Source: an uncultured Rubrobacteraceae bacterium (GTDB lineage Bacteria > Actinomycetota > Rubrobacteria > Rubrobacterales > Rubrobacteraceae). Taken from it: a stretch of 64,000 nt of DNA. The notes under the pieces were generated by a model. The model was given only the letters and a program-made list of their open reading frames with translations, was not told the DNA's origin and did no database searches. Of the stretch, positions 59,639-64,000 are shown piece by piece. Where the stretch lies: assembly GCA_902806095.1 (NCBI GenBank), contig CADCVF010000042.1, positions 1-64,000 of the forward strand, read 5' to 3'. The stretch's first letter is position 1. Each line of letters starts with the position of its first letter. A program made the position numbers and the translations under genes.

Positions 59639-59923
59639 TTGGACCGGATTGAGGCTTTGCAGCGCCGGATTGAGGAGTTTCTGTCTCGGGTTGAGCACAC
59701 CGAAAACTACTCCGCCACGCTTGGGGCATTTCGCGAGATGCGCTCCACCCTGGAGCTGATAGGAGAGGTAACGAAGGAGCTTGATCGCGCCGGTACCGTA
59801 AACCTGGAGTTGACTGTCGAGTGGCAGGAGGTAAAGAATCTGATCGTAACCGCCCTTATCCCGTACCCGCAGGCCCGGGCGGCGGTGTTTAGCGCCCTTG
59901 AGGAGGCACCTGATGGGCATTAG
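59639..59923 (+). CDS. Phage-like small terminase-region protein
   Basis: The ~94-residue protein reads LQRRIEEFLSRVEHTENYSA, TLGAFREMRSTLELIGEVTK and VEWQEVKNLIVTALIPYPQA RAAVFSALEE. The pattern (a helix, REMRSTLELIGE, then EWQ...I..AL.P.P.AR..V..AL) is familiar from small proteins encoded near phage terminases. The start is uncertain (TTG 59639 is the first open codon). It follows the coiled-coil gene and suggests a prophage or phage-derived island remnant. Confidence 0.55.
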   Translation: MDRIEALQRRIEEFLSRVEHTENYSATLGAFREMRSTLELIGEVTKELDRAGTVNLELTVEWQEVKNLIVTALIPYPQARAAVFSALEEAPDGH

Positions 59924-59988
59924 AGATCGCCCTGTGTCCTAAGCCTTAGCCGTGCAAGGGGGCCATCACCACGAGCCAGAGGCGATTC

Positions 59989-60222
59989 ATGCCGGACGGC
60001 AGCGTGGAGGTCTCCGGCGAGCTCCCACCTCCGCTCTGTGAGGCCTGTCTGGAGCGCGACAACCCCAACTCTCCGATCCGCCACATCGAGATCCTGCACG
60101 GTTTCCCCCCTGGACGAGACGTCTGGGAGGTCATGGATACCGAAAGCGCCGCTCGAGAAGGCGAAGGCAAGGCGATCCTCAAAGTTGTGTACGACGACCC
60201 ACCCGAAAGCGAAAGCGTCTAG
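59989..60222 (+). CDS. Hypothetical small protein with CxxC
   Basis: The 77-residue protein starts MPDGSVEVSGELPPPLCEAC and continues IRHIEILHGFPPGRDVWEVM. One CxxC could take part in metal binding or a disulfide, but there is no second pair. AGAGGCG precedes the ATG. An in-frame TAG upstream at about 59947 limits the start. It is the last of a row of small plus-strand genes in the phage-like island. Confidence 0.5.
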   Translation: MPDGSVEVSGELPPPLCEACLERDNPNSPIRHIEILHGFPPGRDVWEVMDTESAAREGEGKAILKVVYDDPPESESV

Positions 60223-60596
60223 TCAACGACAGCGGGGCAGCGGCAGTTGACCTCCTTGCTGCCGTCCACATCAGCCCCTTCAGAGGGTGTCCTGTTGAGA
60301 GGTCCAGGACACCCTCCGATGACCTCACAGCGCTCGCTATGACCGAAGCGGCGTACCTCGAGGCCCGGCGCCGCAGGGATCTCTAGCTAGTTGGCGAGTC
60401 GGCACTCAATCTAGTAGTCAAACAAGGTCCGCGCCATGATTCTGCGGTGCTCGACCTCGAAGCGTCGAGATGCCTACGGTGCACAACGAATGGGCACCCT
60501 CGCATCCCCCGTAGGGTGTGGTGACGAACAACAATGCCGAATATTGGCGTGGCGGATAAACTGTATGCAAGCTGGTAACTAGCGAGGGAGACGAAC
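60223..60596. other. Intergenic region with terminator-like hairpin
   Basis: AGGGTGTCCTG (60284-60294) pairs perfectly with CAGGACACCCT (60305-60315) across a ten-base loop. A short frame near 60320-60385 (ALAMTEAAYLEARRRRDL) may be a gene fragment. Nothing else is convincing. Confidence 0.55.
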
Positions 60597-60830
60597 ATGG
60601 AACCCAAAGGGGAACGGCAGATCTCGGACCGATGGAGGGGCGAACCCGTGGAGGTGATACACCACATCCAGCAGGGCGGCGTCTTGTCGGTGGGACCCAC
60701 CGCCGGCGTCCTGGAAGAGAGCGACGACACGGGCGTACTCCTCTCGGTTACCGACCCTCAACGGGGCAGTGTGGAGCATCGCTTCTTTCCCTGGTCCTCT
60801 GTAATCCAGATGATCGCGCCCCTAGGGTAA
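60597..60830 (+). CDS. Hypothetical protein (77 aa)
   Basis: The 77-residue protein reads EVIHHIQQGGVLSVGPTAGV LEESDDTGVLLSVTDPQRGS and HRFFPWSSVIQMIAPL. The strand-rich pattern resembles a small Sm-like or SH3-like barrel, but no family is recognised. AGGGAGACGAAC precedes the ATG, a good ribosome binding site. It is monocistronic in the accessory zone. Confidence 0.6.
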   Translation: MEPKGERQISDRWRGEPVEVIHHIQQGGVLSVGPTAGVLEESDDTGVLLSVTDPQRGSVEHRFFPWSSVIQMIAPLG

Positions 60831-60985
60831 GGCGGGGGTATCGCACAGCGTCTAGTTGGACGTATTGCATCTCATCCTCTGCAGGTCGGGAACCCGAAAG
60901 CCCCGGCCCGCTACGGGAGAGGCTCAGGAGGCCGCACGGCTGCCGTAGTGGCGTAGAATGTTTCGTAGCCGAACGGGAGGTGGTG

Positions 60986-61231
60986 ATGGAACGAGATGAT
61001 GCCGAGTTCAGGGCTGCAAACGAGCGGATTACGACGATGGCCGAGGAGCTGCGCAAGGCGGAGTTGGTGCGCGACAGGCTAGAAGACCTGGACCGGCTCA
61101 TGGGCTCCTACCCGGAAGGCCACGACATGCGGGCGCGCCTGGAGGAGCTGCATGTGGATCGGGCTCTTGAGGGGGTGAACGAAGACATCCGAGTACTGAT
61201 GGACGCTCTACAGTACCCGCGCGGTACCTGA
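60986..61231 (+). CDS. Hypothetical helical protein (81 aa)
   Basis: From ATG 60986, with GGGAGGTGGTG before it, the protein reads MERDDAEFRAANERITTMAE ELRKAELVRDRLEDLDRLMG and VNEDIRVLMDALQYPRGT. It is strongly helical and charged and likely forms a coiled coil. No family is recognised. Confidence 0.55.
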   Translation: MERDDAEFRAANERITTMAEELRKAELVRDRLEDLDRLMGSYPEGHDMRARLEELHVDRALEGVNEDIRVLMDALQYPRGT

Positions 61232-61391
61232 GCGCCTCCCAGGGTAGTCATGGCTGCGCCGCCGACGATCTCGTGCCGAACCTCGTCACAATGACCGCAC
61301 CTATGGCCCGACCGTTGGCGCTTGTAAAGCAACCACAACGCGCCCCGAAGGGATAAGCTTGCGTCTACCGGCAACGTAGGAGGTAAAGGGA

Positions 61392-61949
61392 GTGGACCTC
61401 GCGAGCATCGCGCAAGTGGTTTCGGCCGTCGGCACCGTGGGCCTTACGGTCCTGTTCGGGTTCCAGCTGAGGGTGTTCTACCGGCAGGTATTGGTAAACC
61501 GTGACACCCTAAAGGAGATGCGCGAGGCCCGCCTCTCCCACGAACGTCCCCAGGTTGTGGTCACCGCGGAGTATCGTCACGGCACCCTCGTCGAGGTCGT
61601 CATCTCCAACATCGGAAGGGGTGATGCGAAGGACATCACGTTCGAGTTCTCCGCGCCGATGGAGAGCTCGGTGAGCTACCGGCGGGACTCGGAGGTCATC
61701 CCCTTGAGCGAGCTGCCCCACTTCAAGGAGGGTTTAAGCTACCTCGCACCCGGCGCGGAGATCACTACCGTCTGGGACTACCACGCGAACCTCGTGCCGC
61801 TGCTGCGGGAGATGGAACTGCACGAGGGGATCATGGTCACCAGCCGCTACGAGTCGCTCACCGGCGAGCCCTACGAGACCCTCTGGACGATCAACCCGCT
61901 GCTCCTGCCGGGAGGCCTCTACGCCACGGAGACGGGCACGACAGAATGA
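61392..61949 (+). CDS. Hypothetical membrane-anchored protein
   Basis: The 185-residue protein starts at GTG 61392 after AGGTAAAGGGA. One N-terminal membrane helix (IAQVVSAVGTVGLTVLFGFQ) is followed by a basic coil (LRVFYRQVLVNRDTLKEMRE). A beta-rich domain then reads PQVVVTAEYRHGTLVEVVIS NIGRGDAKDITFEFSAP, an immunoglobulin-like pattern. Such single-helix proteins with a cytoplasmic Ig-like domain are common but uncharacterised. Function is unknown. Confidence 0.65.
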   Translation: MDLASIAQVVSAVGTVGLTVLFGFQLRVFYRQVLVNRDTLKEMREARLSHERPQVVVTAEYRHGTLVEVVISNIGRGDAKDITFEFSAPMESSVSYRRDSEVIPLSELPHFKEGLSYLAPGAEITTVWDYHANLVPLLREMELHEGIMVTSRYESLTGEPYETLWTINPLLLPGGLYATETGTTE

Positions 61950-62103
61950 GCGATCGCTTGGTTAAGGCAGGAGATCCTGGTCTAGGACCCGCTCATTGTT
62001 TCCCGCCAGCTGTGCCAAGGTCGTTAGGTTCGGGGTAAAGCGTTCGTCCGGAAACAACCCCATTAGTGCAGTGCTTCCAGGACAAACAGCGAAGGTCCAA
62101 GTT

Positions 62104-62283
62104 TTACGGGGCGGTCTCGCGCTCGATGCGCTCCACCTCCTCGCGAGGGATGTGGACCGCGCCGGCGAACTTGTCGGCCTTGAGCACCCCGCGTTCCACC
62201 ATATCCTGAACCGTCGTACGAGTGAGGCCGAGATAGTCGGCCGCTTCCGTTATGGTGACTTTCTTGCGGTTTTTGTCTTCCAC
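62104..62283 (-). CDS. Excisionase-type helix-turn-helix protein (59 aa)
   Basis: From GTG 62283 the protein reads VTITEAADYLGLTRTTVQDM VERGVLKADKFAGAVHIPRE EVERIERE. This is the winged helix-turn-helix of MerR/excisionase-like DNA-binding proteins (HTH_17), with the usual length. These regulate plasmids and prophages or help excision of integrated elements. It stands next to phage-like small genes, fitting an island. It is too short to be found by length-limited gene calls. Confidence 0.75.
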   Translation of the reverse strand: MEDKNRKKVTITEAADYLGLTRTTVQDMVERGVLKADKFAGAVHIPREEVERIERETAP

Positions 62284-62383
62284 CCTAGTATCTCCCCACC
62301 CGGCAACCGTTGCCGGGTCGCCCCAAAGGATACCCCGGTCCGGAGATCCTGGTGCGTGTAAGAGTGCGGGTACCCCGTTCGCC

Positions 62384-62527
62384 CTAGTTGCCGCGCAGCC
62401 TGGACTTCAGTGCCCACTTCCTCTCCCTCAGCTTCTTCCTTCTAGCGGGGTTCTGGGTCGACTCTAGCTTGGCATTGATCCGCCCGATATTTTGCTCGAG
62501 CCTCTGCCTGATCTTCTCGTTGTTCAT
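62384..62527 (-). CDS. Small basic hypothetical protein (47 aa)
   Basis: From ATG 62527 the protein reads MNNEKIRQRLEQNIGRINAK LESTQNPARRKKLRERKWAL, then KSRLRGN. It is strongly basic and helical, possibly nucleic-acid binding. GAGGAGGAGAA directly before the ATG is an excellent ribosome binding site. No family is recognised. Confidence 0.6.
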   Translation of the reverse strand: MNNEKIRQRLEQNIGRINAKLESTQNPARRKKLRERKWALKSRLRGN

Positions 62528-62543
62528 TTCTCCTCCTCACGAT

Positions 62544-62572
62544 AAAGGGCCGGAGCCCGAAAGCCCCGGCCC
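62544..62572 (-). terminator. Rho-independent terminator, minus strand
   Basis: GGGCCGG (62547-62553) pairs with CCGGCCC (62566-62572), and the minus strand continues TTTAT. It follows the end of the gene at 62820-62593. Confidence 0.7.
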
Positions 62573-62592
62573 AGCATAACGCCCCTCTTGTT

Positions 62593-62820
62593 CTACTCTT
62601 GCTCGCTCTGGAAGCGGGGCACGAGCATCTCCTTGGCCCGCTGGGTGGCCTCCAGATTGTTCTCGAGCACGGCGTTGAAGAACTCCACGAGCTCCTGGTC
62701 GCCCTCCTGCTCGGCGTCCTGGATGTAGGTCTTCAGCGACTCTACGTTGTCGGAGGAGTGGTAGAGAACGCTGATGAGGTTGTAGTTTTTGTCCTTGGGC
62801 TGTCTTGAGGCTTCGGTCAT
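62593..62820 (-). CDS. Hypothetical protein (75 aa), stress-type
   Basis: From ATG 62820 (AGAGAGGGAGAGACG before it) the protein reads KDKNYNLISVLYHSSDNVES LKTYIQDAEQEGDQELVEFF and NAVLENNLEATQRAKEML. It is a soluble, acidic, mostly helical protein. The pattern YNLISVLYHSxxxxxxxxxYxxDA is familiar from small uncharacterised proteins of stress-tolerant bacteria. A terminator follows. Confidence 0.65.
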   Translation of the reverse strand: MTEASRQPKDKNYNLISVLYHSSDNVESLKTYIQDAEQEGDQELVEFFNAVLENNLEATQRAKEMLVPRFQSEQE

Positions 62821-62924
62821 CGTCTCTCCCTCTCTGCTCTGGGTGTCCTTATTGCTCTTTCTCATACCGAATCCGCTTGTATGGTCTCGCTTTCCGGTTG
62901 CGGGCACACACTATGACCCTTCCC

Positions 62925-62960
62925 CTTCGTCATTCCCGCGAAAGCGGGGATCCACGGGTA
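62925..62960. repeat. REP-like palindrome CATTCCCGCGAAAGCGGGGATCC
   Basis: CGTCATTCCCGCGAAAGCGG followed by GGATCCACGGG forms the hairpin CCCGC-GAAA-GCGGG. The same sequence is widespread as an extragenic palindrome in unrelated bacteria. Confidence 0.7.
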
Positions 62961-63097
62961 GTAGAAGACGTAGGTCCGTGCCTACTGGCGTCACTGTTCA
63001 CCCGGATTCGGTATCATACCCCGATCCGAGGATTCTACAAACACGTAAGGGGCCGGGGCTCTTCGCAGCCCTGGCCATGCTGGTTAGTGGAGCTACC

Positions 63098-63340
63098 TTA
63101 ACGCCCCGACAAGGTGTCGCCTAGGTTGCCTAGCAACCCCTTGTCCTTGAGCTCTTGCTTGTCTCGCTCCCTCTCCGCTTCCTTGGCTTTGGCCTGCTCC
63201 TGGCGGGTCTTCTCCTTCTGCGCCGCTTCCTCTCCTGCTGCACCGGCCCTCTGTTGGGCGTGGCCTTCGGCCTTCTTGTCCTCGTCGCCGGTTATGGCCC
63301 CGGCGGCTTCCTTCATCTTGCCCTTGGCTTTGTCCGTCAT
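63098..63340 (-). CDS. CsbD family stress protein
   Basis: The 80-residue protein starts MTDKAKGKMKEAAGAITGDE DKKAEGHAQQ, the CsbD signature, followed by a long Ala/Glu/Lys helix (EKTRQEQAKAKEAERERDKQ) and a C-terminal GLLGNLGDTL. CsbD-like proteins are small hydrophilic proteins induced by general stress; the biochemical role is unknown. GAGGAGGCCGCACC precedes the ATG. It is monocistronic. Confidence 0.9.
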   Translation of the reverse strand: MTDKAKGKMKEAAGAITGDEDKKAEGHAQQRAGAAGEEAAQKEKTRQEQAKAKEAERERDKQELKDKGLLGNLGDTLSGR

Positions 63341-63638
63341 TTTTGGTGCGGCCTCCTCTTCGTCGTTTGGCCCTTATCTCTTACGTAACCCGATCCCTGA
63401 AAGCCTAAACACGAAGAGCTTAAAGCCCGTGCCCCAGGTCCGTTCGGCCCAGGATCGCCGGTGAGGTAGTTATACTCCGATGGGTATTGTGTTTCTTTTG
63501 TACAGGATTAGCAGGCTTGTGGTCCTGGCGTACGTAAGAAACACCCTGCGGCATAGGGTCGGGGCAAAGCGAAGGGCCGGGACCGTCAGGAGCCTCGGCT
63601 CTTTCATCTAGCTCTCGAACCCTCTCTGTGTGTCTCGC
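63341..63638. other. Intergenic region, no gene seen
   Basis: No coding frame is convincing. Near 63568-63602 there are GC-rich inverted stretches (GGGCCGG and GAGCCTCGGCTC) that may end transcription of the downstream minus-strand gene. Confidence 0.5.
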
Positions 63639-63929
63639 CTAGCCCGCCTTGTACACGACAACCTCACCGGCCGTGACTTGCGGTGGGTTCGGCATCAAGG
63701 GAGCTAGATGCTCTGCCACGAACTCTCCAGCCCTAAAGGTAGACTGCTCCTCGGCGTCCTTATGCTCAAAGAGGCTAATCCCAACCAGTACGCCGTCCCC
63801 GGCGTCGACCGTGTAGTGAGCCACGAACCCCGGCATTTCGCTGATGATGGGCACAAAGCCCTCCTTGGCAACCTGCGCCACCTTTTGCGAGTCTCTCACG
63901 CCCTCGAACCGTCGCACTGCAGCGTACAT
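63639..63929 (-). CDS. Antibiotic biosynthesis monooxygenase-like (ABM) domain protein
   Basis: The 96-residue protein reads MYAAVRRFEGVRDSQKVAQV, GFVPIISEMPGFVAHYTVDA and GDGVLVGISLFEHKDAEEQS, ending EVTAGEVVVYKAG-like VTAGEVVVYKAG. It matches a small ferredoxin-like dimeric alpha/beta-barrel family (ABM/Dabb). Many members bind haem or act on small aromatics; many have unknown substrates. GGAGGTGAGCG precedes the ATG. It stands alone. Confidence 0.8.
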   Translation of the reverse strand: MYAAVRRFEGVRDSQKVAQVAKEGFVPIISEMPGFVAHYTVDAGDGVLVGISLFEHKDAEEQSTFRAGEFVAEHLAPLMPNPPQVTAGEVVVYKAG

Positions 63930-64000
63930 AGCTTTCGCTCACCTCCTAAGAGAGGGCGGGACCCTTAGGCTCCGCCTAAAGTTGTTCAACGTCTTCAGTG

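Overview
The window reads as chromosomal DNA from a high-GC actinobacterium, most like Rubrobacter. Supporting signs are GC-rich codon use, a large SRP RNA directly before dnaX, the ebfC-recR pair, LAL-type LuxR regulators, CsbD, and a cobalamin operon with CbtB/CbtA and a fused ChlI-ChlD chelatase subunit. The genus is an inference from gene content, not a database match.

Layout. 1-3.1 kb: cut-off transposase, small membrane protein, DHFR-like reductase and a broken GH63-type glycosidase. 3.1-5.5 kb: SRP RNA with a readable promoter, then dnaX. 5.5-8.9 kb: LuxR/ATPase regulator pseudogene split by a complete IS630-type element whose removal restores the host frame. 9-17.5 kb: accessory zone with an aspartic protease module, a RHH/PIN-like toxin-antitoxin pair, duplicated promoter DNA, small membrane and KGG proteins, a class II Fic protein with repeated operators, an odd class II tRNA and nested transposases. 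17.6-22.1 kb: ebfC, recR, MrfA-like helicase, LOG-like protein, SDR. 22.2-25.3 kb: second LuxR/ATPase pseudogene and a DUF6883/DUF4926-like pair. 25.5-37 kb: IlvD/Edd dehydratase, an operon of two signal-less HtrA-like proteases plus a LuxR protein with a degenerate receiver, lipoprotein, QueA-like enzyme, SDR, two-component system, LtrA and DedA.

37.2-56.7 kb is the core: a cobalamin riboswitch followed by 17 tightly packed, mostly overlapping same-strand genes (cbtB, cbtA, cobQ, cobN, chlID, cobO, cobB, cobI, cobM, cbiD, cbiET, cbiG-cobJ, ferredoxin, cbiC, cbiX, cobT, birA). Together they cover metal uptake, metal insertion, most corrin-ring steps, adenosylation, amidation and lower-ligand activation. 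A precorrin-6A reductase, CobD/CbiB and CobU/CobS are not seen. Both an early (CbiX) and a late (CobN plus ChlID) chelatase are present.

56.7-64 kb is another accessory zone of small coiled-coil, phage-like and stress proteins, an excisionase-like HTH, CsbD and a monooxygenase-like protein, with a decayed tRNA-like sequence at its left edge.

Two themes cross the window. Intergenic regions carry a dispersed repeat built on GCTGAAATGCTGAC plus small hairpins, sometimes beside long perfect palindromes. Several accessory genes are broken by single-base changes in short G/C runs, while longer runs inside the cobalamin operon stay in frame.
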